Source of the DNA: an uncultured Granulosicoccaceae bacterium
Lineage (GTDB): Bacteria; Pseudomonadota; Gammaproteobacteria; Granulosicoccales; Granulosicoccaceae
Assembly: GCA_937927895.1 (NCBI GenBank)
Contig: CALGKA010000039.1
Location: 30,697 to 94,696, forward strand
Length of the DNA: 64,000 nt
Direction: 5' to 3'
The translations under genes were made by a program, and so were the position numbers. Each line of letters opens with the position of its first letter. The stretch's first letter is position 1. Positions 1 through 9,620 of the stretch are shown here, piece by piece. The notes under the pieces are model-generated. The model was not told the DNA's origin, did no database searches, and saw only the letters and a list, made by a program, of their open reading frames with translations.

Positions 1-382
1 AGGTGCGATGGAAGAAGTATTAGCTGGCCACCCTGATGTAGCAGAGTGTGCCGTAATGGGAGCGGCAGACACGCTAAAAGGACAAGTGCCAGTCGGCTTG
101 CTGGTGTTGAATTCAGGCTGTGATCGAAGTAGCACAGACATTTGCGCTGAAATAATTAAAAAGGTTCGTAGCGAAATCGGGCCAGTTGCCGCCTTCAAAA
201 GCGCTGTAATTGTTAAGCGCTTACCCAAGACTCGCTCAGGTAAAATCCTGCGTGGCACGATGAGCTCAATTGCTGATGGTCGCGAATGGAAAATGCCTGC
301 CACAATAGATGATCCCGCTATACTTGATGAAATCTCCGATGCGTTAGCCCAAATTGGCTACCCTCAGTCGTCAGAACAATAG
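1..382 (+). CDS. prpE: Propionate-CoA ligase, C-terminal fragment
   Basis: This is the C-terminal end of an AMP-forming acyl-CoA synthetase; the reading frame is open from base 2 and runs in from outside the window. The visible part is the mobile C-terminal lid domain, with the motif PKTRSGKILR, whose lysine completes the adenylation site in this superfamily. The stretch GPVAAFKSAVIVKRLPKTRS followed by ATIDDPAILDEI is typical of propionyl-CoA synthetase (PrpE) rather than acetyl-CoA synthetase. PrpE activates propionate to propionyl-CoA. It lies about 100 bp upstream of pccB and on the same strand, so it probably feeds the carboxylase operon. An acetyl-CoA synthetase identity is the main alternative. 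Confidence 0.85.
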   Translation, partial: GAMEEVLAGHPDVAECAVMGAADTLKGQVPVGLLVLNSGCDRSSTDICAEIIKKVRSEIGPVAAFKSAVIVKRLPKTRSGKILRGTMSSIADGREWKMPATIDDPAILDEISDALAQIGYPQSSEQ

Positions 383-481
383 CTAACTCATATTACATTT
401 GCATTCACCGTGATGCTTGCACGATATCAATCACAGGCTTTCACGTTGCAGCAACTAGTCACAAATAGGTAAACACTCAAT

Positions 482-2014
482 ATGCAATCAATCGATCAAG
501 CATTACTTGAACGGCGTGAGGCAGCGCGTCTTGGCGGTGGTCAGGAAAGAATTGATAAGCACCATGCCAAAGGAAAGCTCACCGCACGTGAGCGCATAGA
601 GGTTTTACTAGACGACGATAGCTTCAAAGAATCAGACATGTTCGTTGAACATCGCTGTGTTGACTTCGGCATGCAAGATCAAAAGATCCCGGGTGACGGT
701 GTTATTACCGGCTGGGGCACAATTAATGGTCGCATGGTGTTTGTATTTAGCCAGGACTTCACCGTTTTTGGTGGCTCCCTCTCTGAAGCCCATGCGGAAA
801 AAATCTGCAAGGTTATGGATCAGGCAATGAAAGTTGGCGCGCCTGTTATTGGCTTAAATGACTCAGGCGGTGCCCGCATACAGGAAGGCGTTGCATCCCT
901 TGGTGGTTACGCAGAAGTATTCCAACGCAATGTATTAGCCTCTGGTGTAGTGCCACAAATATCTATGGTAATGGGCCCATGCGCCGGTGGTGCAGTGTAT
1001 TCCCCTGCCATGACTGACTTCATTTTTATGGTGCGTGATACTTCTTATATGTTCGTCACAGGCCCTGAAGTCGTTAAAACAGTCACCCATGAGGAAGTCA
1101 CCCATGAAGAACTCGGTGGCGCTGAAACTCACGCTACTGTTTCTGGTGTGTGCGACATCGCTTTCGAAAACGAACTCCATGCACTTCGCAAATTACGTGA
1201 GTTCTATGACTTTTTGCCACTTAACAACCGCGAAAAACCACCGACCAGGCCCTGTGCAGATCCGATTGATCGACGCGAGGTTTCTTTAAACACTTTAGTA
1301 CCCGACAATCCCAATCAACCTTACGACATACATGAACTTATTTATAAAGTTGTAGATGACAACCACTTTTTTGAAATACAACCAGACTATGCAAAAAACA
1401 TTATTATTGGCATGGCGCGTATGGACGGTAAAACTGTAGGCATTGTTGCCAATCAACCTTTAGTGTTAGCGGGTTGCCTTGATATTAAATCATCAATAAA
1501 AGCAGCTCGCTTTGTACGCTTTTGCGATGCCTTTAATATTCCCATAGTAACGTTTGTCGATGTACCAGGGTTCTTGCCGGGTACTGCACAAGAGTACGGA
1601 GGCATTATTAAGCACGGTGCTAAACTGCTTTTCGCGTATGCAGAGTGCACAGTGCCAAAAATTACTATCATCACACGTAAAGCTTACGGTGGGGCTTACG
1701 ATGTAATGGCTTCAAAACACCTACGTGGCGATGTTAACCTTGCCTGGCCCAACGCTGAAATTGCCGTAATGGGCCCGAAGGGTGCGGTAGAGATTATTTT
1801 CAGAAAAGACATTGGCGATGCTGAAAAAATCGAACGCCGCACCGAAGAGTATCGTGAAAAATTTGCCAACCCTTACATAGCAGCAAGTCGTGGATACATT
1901 GATGATGTCATCAAACCAGACGGCACTCGAAAACACATTTGCCAATCACTGGATATGCTAGCTAACAAGCAGCTTGAAAATCCTTGGCGCAAGCACGACA
2001 ACCTACCCCTTTAA
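482..2014 (+). CDS. pccB: Propionyl-CoA carboxylase beta subunit (carboxyltransferase)
   Basis: A 510-residue protein of the biotin-dependent carboxyltransferase family, with the usual PccB length. It transfers carboxyl from carboxybiotin to propionyl-CoA, giving (S)-methylmalonyl-CoA. Two crotonase-like halves are visible. The N half has the glycine-rich oxyanion segments [10 protein letters not shown] and [11 protein letters not shown], and the C half has [19 protein letters not shown] and [11 protein letters not shown]. The alpha subunit follows 34 bp downstream and the epimerase after that, which points to propionyl-CoA rather than methylcrotonyl-CoA as the substrate. The ATG at 482 is kept because the N-terminal [27 protein letters not shown] start region is characteristic of PccB. 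Confidence 0.95.
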   Translation: MQSIDQALLERREAARLGGGQERIDKHHAKGKLTARERIEVLLDDDSFKESDMFVEHRCVDFGMQDQKIPGDGVITGWGTINGRMVFVFSQDFTVFGGSLSEAHAEKICKVMDQAMKVGAPVIGLNDSGGARIQEGVASLGGYAEVFQRNVLASGVVPQISMVMGPCAGGAVYSPAMTDFIFMVRDTSYMFVTGPEVVKTVTHEEVTHEELGGAETHATVSGVCDIAFENELHALRKLREFYDFLPLNNREKPPTRPCADPIDRREVSLNTLVPDNPNQPYDIHELIYKVVDDNHFFEIQPDYAKNIIIGMARMDGKTVGIVANQPLVLAGCLDIKSSIKAARFVRFCDAFNIPIVTFVDVPGFLPGTAQEYGGIIKHGAKLLFAYAECTVPKITIITRKAYGGAYDVMASKHLRGDVNLAWPNAEIAVMGPKGAVEIIFRKDIGDAEKIERRTEEYREKFANPYIAASRGYIDDVIKPDGTRKHICQSLDMLANKQLENPWRKHDNLPL

Positions 2015-2048
2015 TCATCCACCATAATCGATCGAAATAGAACGAACT

Positions 2049-4043
2049 ATGTTTTCAAAAATACTGATTGCTAACCGTGGTGAAATTGCTTGTCGCGCGA
2101 TGCGCACTGCAAAAAAAATGGGTATAGCGACTGTCGCCGTGTATTCAGACCCTGATCGCACCGCACTGCACACACTAACCGCCGATGAAGCAGTGCACAT
2201 TGGCGCTGCCGCCTCTGCTGAAAGCTACTTATCAATTGATAAAATTATTCAAGCTTGTAAAGACACCGGCGCTGATGCGGTTTATCCGGGTTACGGCTTT
2301 TTGTCCGAAAATTCAGAGTTCGCGTCAGCGCTTGAAGCCAATAACATTGCTTTCATTGGCCCGGGCCAATATGCGATTGAATCCATGGGCGATAAAATCA
2401 CTTCTAAGAAAATCGCTATAGAAGCTCGTGTGAATACTGTCCCCGGGCACACCGATATAATTACCGATGCGAATCATGCATTAAACATTGCCAATGGCAT
2501 TGGCTACCCGGTAATGCTAAAAGCCAGTGCTGGCGGTGGCGGCAAAGGTATGCGAGTCGCCTATAACGACGACGAATGCAAAGAAGGCTTTGAACGCGCC
2601 AGCAATGAAGCTAGAACAAGCTTTGGCGATGATCGCATTTTCATTGAAAAATTTATCGAAAAGCCGCGCCACATTGAAATACAAGTACTGGCAGATAAAC
2701 ACGGCAATACACTCTATTTAAACGAACGCGAGTGCAGCATTCAACGACGCCATCAAAAAGTTATTGAAGAGGCACCTTCACCGTTCCTGGATGAGGCCAC
2801 CCGACGCGCCATGGGTGAGCAATCTTGCGCTTTAGCTAAAACGGTTCAGTATCACTCGGCCGGTACTGTTGAATTTATTGTTGATGCCAATCGCAACTTC
2901 TATTTTCTTGAAATGAATACTCGATTACAAGTTGAGCACCCGGTTACTGAAATGATTACCGGGCTCGACTTAATAGAAGAAATGATTCTTATTGCCGCTG
3001 GTGAAAAACTTAAACACCAGCAATCAGATATTGGCATTAACGGTTGGTCTATGGAGGCGCGTGTATATGCCGAGAATCCATTCCGTGAGTTTCTGCCATC
3101 AACAGGCCGTGTAAAAAGATACGTTGAACCCACAGCTACACCGAATGTTCGTGTTGATAGTGGTGTTTATGAAGGTGGTGAAGTTTCTATCTACTACGAC
3201 CCAATGATCTCAAAACTAATCACTTGGGCTGCAAGCCGTGAAGAAGCTATTAATCACATGCAAACTGCGCTTGACCAATACCAGATTGATGGTGTGACTA
3301 CGAACATTCCATTTTTATCAGCACTGTTTGATCATAAAGATTTCAGAGACGGTGATTTTTCCACCCACTTTATTGAACAACACTACCCGGAAGGCTTTAG
3401 CCGTACGCAAGTCACCAACACCGACCAACATCATCAGCATGCAGCGGCTGTGGTCTCGCGTTTTTTACAACAACAAATAGAAAAGGCAATCAGTGGCACC
3501 ATGCGGCCACCTGTCACGACAAACACACTTGCATTAGTAGTAATTGATAATGGCGAGTTGTATCCCATTCAGGTGACTCAAACTGGCGATACCACTTTTG
3601 AACTGCAAAGCGAAAATAAAGTCACGCAATTAACAACAGACTGGAAGCCAGCGCAATCAATGTTCAACGCCCAAATAGATGATTGCAGCGTGGCATTGCA
3701 ATGGCGACGTACCAACTTAGGCTGCGAGATAAGCAACGCTCAACATGTTGTAGAGTTACAAGTCATGTCACCGCGCGCTGCATCAAAACACCATTACATG
3801 CCTATCCGCAAAGAGATCGACACCTCTAGCATGCTGCTTTCACCTATGCCTGGGCTATTGGTTGATGTATTAGTTAAAGAGGGAGATACCGTTCGCGCAG
3901 GTGATTCACTCGCAGTAGTAGAAGCCATGAAAATGGAAAACGTTCTCAAAGCAGAGCGCAACGGCACTATAGCCACTATATTTGCAAGTGCCGGCAACAC
4001 CCTGGATGTTGATCAACAAATATTGGAATTTGAAACACCATGA
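2049..4043 (+). CDS. pccA: Propionyl-CoA carboxylase alpha subunit (biotin carboxylase + BCCP)
   Basis: A 664-residue protein that uses ATP and bicarbonate to carboxylate its own biotin for PccB. Residues about 1-450 are the biotin carboxylase domain: it opens with FSKILIANRGEIACR, has an ATP-grasp glycine-rich loop (KASAGGGGKGMR), and the EMNTRLQVEHPVTE active-site segment. A less conserved linker (the BT region) follows. A biotinyl domain occupies about 590-664, and the biotin lysine is Lys628 in EAMKMEN. Its stop overlaps the start of the epimerase gene by four bases (ATGA), so translation is likely coupled. Methylcrotonyl-CoA carboxylase alpha is similar, but the epimerase neighbour argues for PccA. 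Confidence 0.95.
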   Translation: MFSKILIANRGEIACRAMRTAKKMGIATVAVYSDPDRTALHTLTADEAVHIGAAASAESYLSIDKIIQACKDTGADAVYPGYGFLSENSEFASALEANNIAFIGPGQYAIESMGDKITSKKIAIEARVNTVPGHTDIITDANHALNIANGIGYPVMLKASAGGGGKGMRVAYNDDECKEGFERASNEARTSFGDDRIFIEKFIEKPRHIEIQVLADKHGNTLYLNERECSIQRRHQKVIEEAPSPFLDEATRRAMGEQSCALAKTVQYHSAGTVEFIVDANRNFYFLEMNTRLQVEHPVTEMITGLDLIEEMILIAAGEKLKHQQSDIGINGWSMEARVYAENPFREFLPSTGRVKRYVEPTATPNVRVDSGVYEGGEVSIYYDPMISKLITWAASREEAINHMQTALDQYQIDGVTTNIPFLSALFDHKDFRDGDFSTHFIEQHYPEGFSRTQVTNTDQHHQHAAAVVSRFLQQQIEKAISGTMRPPVTTNTLALVVIDNGELYPIQVTQTGDTTFELQSENKVTQLTTDWKPAQSMFNAQIDDCSVALQWRRTNLGCEISNAQHVVELQVMSPRAASKHHYMPIRKEIDTSSMLLSPMPGLLVDVLVKEGDTVRAGDSLAVVEAMKMENVLKAERNGTIATIFASAGNTLDVDQQILEFETP

Positions 4044-4444
4044 TTGGCAAACTAAACCACGTAGCGATTGCAGTCAGTGACCTTGAATCAGCAACAGCCG
4101 TTTATAGAGATACACTTGGTGCCGCTGTCACTGAAGCCACTGACTTACCAGAGCACGGTGTTACAACTGTATTCGTTGAACTGCCGAACACTAAAATAGA
4201 ATTACTAAAGCCCTTTGGCAAAGACTCTCCCATTCAACGCTTCTTAGATAAAAATCCAGACGGTGGCATTCACCACCTTTGTTACGAGGTAGACGATATC
4301 AATCAAGCGATTGACAATATGGTATCTCAAGGCGCGCGCGTGCTGGGAGACGGAAAACCAAAGACAGGCGCTCATGGCAAGCCCGTGGTTTTTCTTCACC
4401 CAAAAGACTTTTGTGGAACATTGGTTGAGCTAGAGCAAGTGTAG
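4040..4444 (+). CDS. mce: Methylmalonyl-CoA epimerase
   Basis: A 134-residue protein of the vicinal-oxygen-chelate (glyoxalase) fold. It converts (S)- to (R)-methylmalonyl-CoA, the form used by methylmalonyl-CoA mutase. The paired beta-alpha-beta-beta-beta modules start with LNHVAIAVSDL and GGIHHLCYEVDD. The likely metal ligands are His7, His79 and Glu130 (in GTLVELEQ). The ATG overlaps the pccA stop, so it belongs to the prpE-pccB-pccA-mce unit. No classical methylmalonyl-CoA mutase is present in the window; icmF at 50-53 kb is a different mutase, so the final step must be encoded elsewhere. Confidence 0.92.
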   Translation: MIGKLNHVAIAVSDLESATAVYRDTLGAAVTEATDLPEHGVTTVFVELPNTKIELLKPFGKDSPIQRFLDKNPDGGIHHLCYEVDDINQAIDNMVSQGARVLGDGKPKTGAHGKPVVFLHPKDFCGTLVELEQV

Positions 4445-4467
4445 AGACGCAGCTTTTCCTAAAATAA

Positions 4468-4499
4468 TTGCCAACCTGACTCGAGTTTTGGGGTAAAAT
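4468..4499 (+). promoter_or_regulatory. Weak promoter candidate before the DUF3127 gene
   Basis: A TTGCCA (4468-4473) and a TAAAAT (4494-4499) resemble -35 and -10 boxes ahead of the gene at 4532, but the spacer is 20 bp, longer than the normal 16-18. It may reflect only a -10 box. Confidence 0.25.
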
Positions 4500-4531
4500 T
4501 TCAGCCCGCTTTCGCAGTCAGGAAACCCCGC

Positions 4532-4918
4532 ATGGCATTTCAAGTAGATGGTAAATTACACAAAATATTCGAAACTGAACAAAAATCTGAGAAGTTTCGC
4601 GCACGCGAGTTTGTGATCGAGATAGTCGATGGCAACTACCCTCAAATGGTCAAGTTTCAGCTTACTCAAGATAAGTGCGAACTTATTGACGACTACAACG
4701 AAGCAGATGAAATCACCGTTCACTTCAACTTGCGCGGTCGTGAGTGGAACGATAGATACTTTACCAATCTAGATGCCTGGAAAATTGAAACAGCGGGTGC
4801 CGCAAAGCCTGCCCCTAGCAAGCAAAGCAGTAAGCCCAGTGGCGAAAAAGTACCTGATGGCGATTACCCTGAGCTAAACGCCACACGCGAAGATTTTGCT
4901 GACGACATACCGTTCTAG
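4532..4918 (+). CDS. DUF3127 protein with SSB-like acidic C-terminal tip
   Basis: A 128-residue protein. Residues about 1-90 match the DUF3127 pattern as I know it: SEKFRAREFVIEI, QLTQDKCELIDDY and VHFNLRGREW. This family is predicted to adopt an OB fold like single-stranded DNA-binding proteins. A basic, serine- and proline-rich linker (about 91-108) leads to a C-terminal tip, DFADDIPF. That tip closely resembles the acidic terminal peptide by which bacterial SSB recruits repair and replication partners. Function in the cell is not established; a nucleic-acid-binding accessory role is inferred. It sits 88 bp after mce and directly before a strong terminator, so it may be its own transcription unit. 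Confidence 0.8.
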   Translation: MAFQVDGKLHKIFETEQKSEKFRAREFVIEIVDGNYPQMVKFQLTQDKCELIDDYNEADEITVHFNLRGREWNDRYFTNLDAWKIETAGAAKPAPSKQSSKPSGEKVPDGDYPELNATREDFADDIPF

Positions 4919-4950
4919 GCAAACTATAAAAATTCAAAATCTATAAGTAA

Positions 4951-4987
4951 AAACGGCGTGTAACTCTTAGAGCTACACGCCGTTTTT
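4951..4987. terminator. Bidirectional intrinsic terminator
   Basis: A perfect 12-bp stem (4951-4962 paired with 4974-4985) with an 11-base loop is bounded by A-rich sequence on the left and a T-run on the right. It can terminate both the DUF3127 gene (+) and the converging aminotransferase gene (-). Confidence 0.9.
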
Positions 4988-5032
4988 ATAACGCCTTTTT
5001 ATTCCACTGTTTACGTTTCAGTATACAAAATC

Positions 5033-6418
5033 TTAAGCAGCTGCTACCCGACGGATGGCCGCATCTAGCACATCAACAATTTCATCTAAGTCTGCTTGTG
5101 TACAGATTAATGCAGGACTCAAGCAAAGTGTATTGTTGAAGGTTTCAAAGCTACGGTTAGTGCGACCAATAATCACACCGTGTGCCATACAATCACTGGC
5201 AATTGCAGCAAGAACAGATTCATCAACAGGCTCTTTGGTTTTTCGATCAAGCACGAGCTCTAGCCCAACAAACAATCCTACACCGCGAACGTCGCCGATT
5301 ATTTCGTGCTTGTCTTTTAATTCGTGCAAACGCCCAATTAAGTAATCACCCATTTTGGCAGCGTTTTCGACGAGGTTTTCCTCTTCGATTATTCGAATAT
5401 TTTCAAGTGCTGCAGCAGGCCCGGAAGCACAGCCACCGAATGTGCTGATATCGCGAAAGTGACTCATCGGGTTTGCAGGGTCTTCTTTGAATCGTTCAAA
5501 GATCTCTTCTGTCGTGACGGTGCAAGAAATTGCGGCGTAGCCGCTGGCTAAGCCTTTAGCCATAGTGACAAAATCTGGCTTGATACCGTAATGCTGATAC
5601 CCAAACCACTTACCCGTTCGACCCAGACCACAAACGACTTCGTCCATATGAATCAATACGTTGTACTTTTTGCAGATCTCCTGAATAGTTTCCCAATACC
5701 CTTCAGGTGGCGGTATAACACCACCGCCTGCAGTGATTGGCTCAAGTACAACTGACCCAACAGTCTCAGGGCCTTCAGCTAAAATGACTTTTTCAAGTTC
5801 GCGGGCTGCTGTTTCACCGTAGTTGTCAATATCACCATAAGCGCTTCTGTACTCAAGACAGTCTGGCATCATGACAAACCCTGGAGCAAATGGGCCGTAT
5901 TGATCTTTGCGTTGTGAGTGACCGCAAGAGCTCAAAGCACCGATCGTTGTACCGTGATAATCACGATCACGATAAATAATTTTATGCTTTACACCGTTGT
6001 TCTCAATAGCGGCTAACTGACGCACCATTTTGTAGGCTTTCTCATTTGCCTCTGAACCAGAGTTCGAATAATAAACGCGGCTCATACCCGGCATTTTATC
6101 GATCAGTTTTTTAGCGCACATAGCCGCTGGTACGTTACCTGCCGACCCTGCGAAGTAACACATCTGAATGAGCTGGTCACGCACAGCATTGGCGATACGC
6201 TCTTGTCCATATCCTACGTTTACTGTCCATACACCGCCCGATACGGCATCTATAAATTCTTTGCCTTCAGCATTTTTTACCCGCATGCCAGAGCCGCTGA
6301 TCATGACCGGCGGCTTACTGGTTTCGTAAGGCTTATGTTGAGTCAGATGATGCCAGACGTGCGCCTGATCGTTGTCGACTACTTCATCTAGATCAATTTG
6401 TGGAGTATCAAGACTCAT
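5033..6418 (-). CDS. tpa: Taurine-pyruvate aminotransferase
   Basis: A 461-residue class-III (fold type I) PLP aminotransferase. The PLP lysine is Lys288 in FVTMAKGLASG; the phosphate- and ring-binding segments are SNSGSEANEKAYK and HMDEVVCGLGRTG. The N-terminal region DQAHVWHHLTQHKPYET and AVSGGVWTVNVGYGQERIA is distinctive of taurine-pyruvate aminotransferase. That enzyme converts taurine plus pyruvate to sulfoacetaldehyde plus alanine. No sulfoacetaldehyde acetyltransferase (xsc) or taurine transporter is adjacent, so the substrate call rests on sequence resemblance alone. Other omega-amino acids such as hypotaurine or beta-alanine are possible. A GAGG-type ribosome site lies just upstream of the ATG. 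Confidence 0.82.
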   Translation of the reverse strand: MSLDTPQIDLDEVVDNDQAHVWHHLTQHKPYETSKPPVMISGSGMRVKNAEGKEFIDAVSGGVWTVNVGYGQERIANAVRDQLIQMCYFAGSAGNVPAAMCAKKLIDKMPGMSRVYYSNSGSEANEKAYKMVRQLAAIENNGVKHKIIYRDRDYHGTTIGALSSCGHSQRKDQYGPFAPGFVMMPDCLEYRSAYGDIDNYGETAARELEKVILAEGPETVGSVVLEPITAGGGVIPPPEGYWETIQEICKKYNVLIHMDEVVCGLGRTGKWFGYQHYGIKPDFVTMAKGLASGYAAISCTVTTEEIFERFKEDPANPMSHFRDISTFGGCASGPAAALENIRIIEEENLVENAAKMGDYLIGRLHELKDKHEIIGDVRGVGLFVGLELVLDRKTKEPVDESVLAAIASDCMAHGVIIGRTNRSFETFNNTLCLSPALICTQADLDEIVDVLDAAIRRVAAA

Positions 6419-6675
6419 GGGATTCCCTCAGTCTAGGGCCGTATAGGCCCGAATAACGCTAGATTGCCGAAAACACCACTGCGTAGATAGCGACACAAGC
6501 AGCTTTCCAGCTGGTCCAGCACCCATACCAGCAGATAGCGCATGAAGACGGTCACAAAATCAGGTAACTACCATCGGCCACACGTAGTCCTGACCACAAT
6601 ATTGATCTGAGAACATACAGGCTTGATGACTTTACTGTGCTTTTGCCAGCAAGCGCTTCGCAATACCGAAGCAGT

Positions 6676-8058
6676 TCAGAAAATTTTCTCGGGATTCATA
6701 ATATTTTGTGGATCTAACGATGATTTAATCATACCCATAAAATCTACGGTGTCTCCAAGCTCCTGTCTCAAATACGACTTCTTGCCCTGCCCTATTCCAT
6801 GCTCTCCAGTGCAGGTACCACCCATCGAAATGGCCCGCTGACTGAGCCGTTCTGCAAACGCCTTAGCTGCGTTTAGTTCCGCAGCGTTTGCCATATCGAC
6901 AAGGACCGCTGTATGGAAATTGCCATCACCTACATGGCCCACAATGGGAGCCAGTAGATTGTGCCGCTCTAGATCTTTACGGGTTTCCTCTACACATAAA
7001 GCTAGCTGCGAGATCGGAACGCATGCATCCGTCACTATTGCTTCAGTACCAGGCTTTAAAGCTCTTGCAGCCCAATAGGCATCGTGCCGTGCCTGCCATA
7101 GCTTGGTGCGATCTTCAGTGTTAGCAGTCCATTGAAAGTCAGAGCCTCCAAACTCCTGGATAATGTCGTTGAAAATTTCTGACTGTTCTTTGGTTGAAGC
7201 TTCACTGCCATGAAACTCTACAAATAACGTTGGTTTTTCGGGCAACGATAATTTTGAGTAAGCGTTACAAGCACGCACCTGAACTTGATCAAGCATTTCG
7301 ATCCGTGCAATCGGCACCCCGTACTGAATGGTTTGTATAGTGGCACGGCAAACAGACTCTATATCCGGGAAATTACATACCCCACCGACTATTGACTCTG
7401 GCAGCCCGTGTAATTTTAAAGTGAGCTCTGTAATTACTCCCAGGGTACCCTCGGCACCGACCATCAAACGGGTGAGGTCATAACCTGCAGAGGTTTTTTT
7501 CGCGCGACTTGCGGTGGTAATTTCTCGACCATCGGCCATCACCGCCTTAAGACTTAGTACGTTGTCTTTCATGGTGCCATAGCGCACCGCGTTAGTACCT
7601 GAAGCACGGGTTGATGCCATACCGCCGATACTGGCATCAGCACCCGGGTCTATTGGAAAAAACAAGCCTGTGTCACGCAGATGTTCGTTAAGCGCTATTC
7701 GCTTAACTCCGGGCTGAACGGTAACGGTTAGATCATCTTGATCGACTTTCAATATTTTATCCATTGAAGACATATCAATGCAGACACCGCCCGCGGGTGC
7801 ATTTAGCTGCCCCTCTAAAGATGAGCCAGCGCCAAAAGCAATCACCGGGCAACGATGCTCTGCACAGACTTGTACCACCCAAATGACATCATCTGCTGAC
7901 TCTGCCATTACCACCGCATCGGGTGGCTGATTTTCCAGGTAGGTTGTGGTGTGACCATGCTGCTCACGAATTGATTTGCCAGTGAGAAATCTGTCACCAA
8001 AACGCTGATGAAGAATATCTAGCGCCAGAGTTGTATCCCGTTCTTTAGTTTCAGCCAT
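6676..8058 (-). CDS. dld: FAD-binding D-lactate dehydrogenase / glycolate oxidase-type enzyme
   Basis: A 460-residue flavoprotein of the GlcD/D-lactate dehydrogenase (cytochrome) family. The N-terminal PCMH-type FAD domain shows GAGSSLEGQLNAP and DPGADASIGGMASTRASGTNAVRYG. The C-terminal catalytic cap ends with CTGEHGIGQGKKSYL, containing the conserved histidine region. Enzymes of this type oxidise D-lactate (or another 2-hydroxy acid) to the keto acid and pass electrons to cytochrome c or quinone. A lactate-permease-family transporter lies close by at 9.6-11 kb, supporting lactate. Glycolate or D-2-hydroxyglutarate are alternatives. It has no iron-sulfur domain and no adjacent glcE/glcF partners. 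Confidence 0.82.
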   Translation of the reverse strand: MAETKERDTTLALDILHQRFGDRFLTGKSIREQHGHTTTYLENQPPDAVVMAESADDVIWVVQVCAEHRCPVIAFGAGSSLEGQLNAPAGGVCIDMSSMDKILKVDQDDLTVTVQPGVKRIALNEHLRDTGLFFPIDPGADASIGGMASTRASGTNAVRYGTMKDNVLSLKAVMADGREITTASRAKKTSAGYDLTRLMVGAEGTLGVITELTLKLHGLPESIVGGVCNFPDIESVCRATIQTIQYGVPIARIEMLDQVQVRACNAYSKLSLPEKPTLFVEFHGSEASTKEQSEIFNDIIQEFGGSDFQWTANTEDRTKLWQARHDAYWAARALKPGTEAIVTDACVPISQLALCVEETRKDLERHNLLAPIVGHVGDGNFHTAVLVDMANAAELNAAKAFAERLSQRAISMGGTCTGEHGIGQGKKSYLRQELGDTVDFMGMIKSSLDPQNIMNPEKIF

Positions 8059-8190
8059 ATTCGTTTAAATACATGGGTTTATCGATGCCATAGCGGCGAA
8101 GCGCCTGGCCAGTTTAACGTGAGCTAATCAAGTTTACTGTATTAATGACGCCTACTTAATAAAGCATGCCATTTTCTGGTTAGGTATAAA

Positions 8191-9612
8191 ATGATAACTG
8201 CAGCAAGAAATCTTACTCTCGTTCTCGGGCTTGCCGCCTCATCTTTCGCTTGGTCAGCTACCTATCAGTACGAAGCCATCTCAGACTTCACTGACATCAA
8301 TGCGGGCGAAGTTCCGTATTACATACATGGTAACGTCAGAGCGCTCGCGATAAACGCAGCCATTGAAAGCTATCGAGAGAAGTTTGCACGCGCCAGCACA
8401 GTGTTTGAACAAAGCTCTGGCCTTTATGATGTCACTATTACCACACTAGGTGAAATTGATGGTGATGGCGAATACCGATTCCTTGTAAACGATGAAGTAA
8501 TAGGCGCCGCAGTTAATGCGCCCACAGACCTGGACTATAGCCCTCAATACCATACGTTTGAAAATGTCAGCATACCGGCGGGCGCTACTATCTCGGTTGA
8601 ATCCAGCGCAGTATCAAACGGCCAGGTACCCGAAGGTGACGCTTACGCTTTCGCACGCGGCAGATGGATCAATCTGTCAATCACAACAGTCGAAGAAGAC
8701 AGCGCAACGCCGGACCCGTTAGAGACTATCGACTTAGTGCTATCACTTACAACCAACAGTGAATCCGTTAACGCAGGCGATATCATTAACTACACAGTTG
8801 AAGTTGAAAACACTTCAGAAGAGATTACAGCGACTAACCCTATAATCTCAATCACCTTACCGGCAGGGCTTAGTGAAGTTACCAGTGACAACTGCAGCCA
8901 ATCAGCTAACAATCTAACATGCACGCTTTCTGAGATCGCACCTTCCGACGCCGCTATTGTTAATGTTAGCGCACGTGCCGAGACGACTGGTAGCTATCAG
9001 GCCATTGCCTCCGTACAAGCAGATCAAAGTGACCCTAATCTGCAGAACAATAGCGATAATGCGAGCAGCACCGTTAATGCTATTGTACCTGTTGACACCT
9101 CTGTTGATTTAGCCCTAAATATAAGTGCCAATTCGAGTCAGTTTAAAGTGGGTGATACAGCCACCTTCACTGTTGTTATGACTAACCTCCATACAGACAA
9201 CATTGCGACTGCCCCGATAGTTAATATTGCACTCCCTGGCTCATTGCAATTCATAGCAAGCAACACGTGTGTACCCGGCACACAAACACTAGTGTGTAAC
9301 ATTGAAGAGCTTGCACCTGAATCTGAAAGCGTAGTTATTGTTACTGCACTAGCAAAGCAAATTGATAGTACTACTGAAGTGATTGCAGTAGCAGATACCG
9401 CACAAACAGATACAAATCCAGACAATAACGAAGCGCGAATCAGCAGCAATATTATACCTGCAGTCGTGCAACCCGTTGAGCCAACTCCACAAGAAGTTCC
9501 AGCCACTGAAAGCCCTGAAAGAAAAACCACTAACGGCGGTGGATCATTGAGCACACTATCACTAGTGTTTTTCGCGATCGTTGTTGCGTGGCGTCGCCAA
9601 CGGTACAGCTAA
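8191..9612 (+). CDS. Exported DUF11-repeat protein with GlyGly-CTERM-like tail
   Basis: A 473-residue secreted protein. It has an N-terminal signal peptide (LTLVLGLAASSFAWSA) and an N-terminal domain of unknown type (about 24-170) that resembles a beta-sandwich adhesion or binding module. Two DUF11/CARDB-like Ig-fold repeats follow (about 182-297 and 303-418), each with an NxGD...YTVxVxN-type pattern and a Cys pair. A proline/glutamate-rich spacer leads to NGGGS, a hydrophobic helix and a basic end (AWRRQRYS). This tripartite tail fits GlyGly-CTERM, the sorting signal cleaved by rhombosortase. It is therefore probably displayed on or released from the cell surface. Its 3' end faces the transporter gene only 8 bp away. 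Confidence 0.72.
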   Translation: MITAARNLTLVLGLAASSFAWSATYQYEAISDFTDINAGEVPYYIHGNVRALAINAAIESYREKFARASTVFEQSSGLYDVTITTLGEIDGDGEYRFLVNDEVIGAAVNAPTDLDYSPQYHTFENVSIPAGATISVESSAVSNGQVPEGDAYAFARGRWINLSITTVEEDSATPDPLETIDLVLSLTTNSESVNAGDIINYTVEVENTSEEITATNPIISITLPAGLSEVTSDNCSQSANNLTCTLSEIAPSDAAIVNVSARAETTGSYQAIASVQADQSDPNLQNNSDNASSTVNAIVPVDTSVDLALNISANSSQFKVGDTATFTVVMTNLHTDNIATAPIVNIALPGSLQFIASNTCVPGTQTLVCNIEELAPESESVVIVTALAKQIDSTTEVIAVADTAQTDTNPDNNEARISSNIIPAVVQPVEPTPQEVPATESPERKTTNGGGSLSTLSLVFFAIVVAWRRQRYS

Positions 9613-9620
9613 AAGCACAA

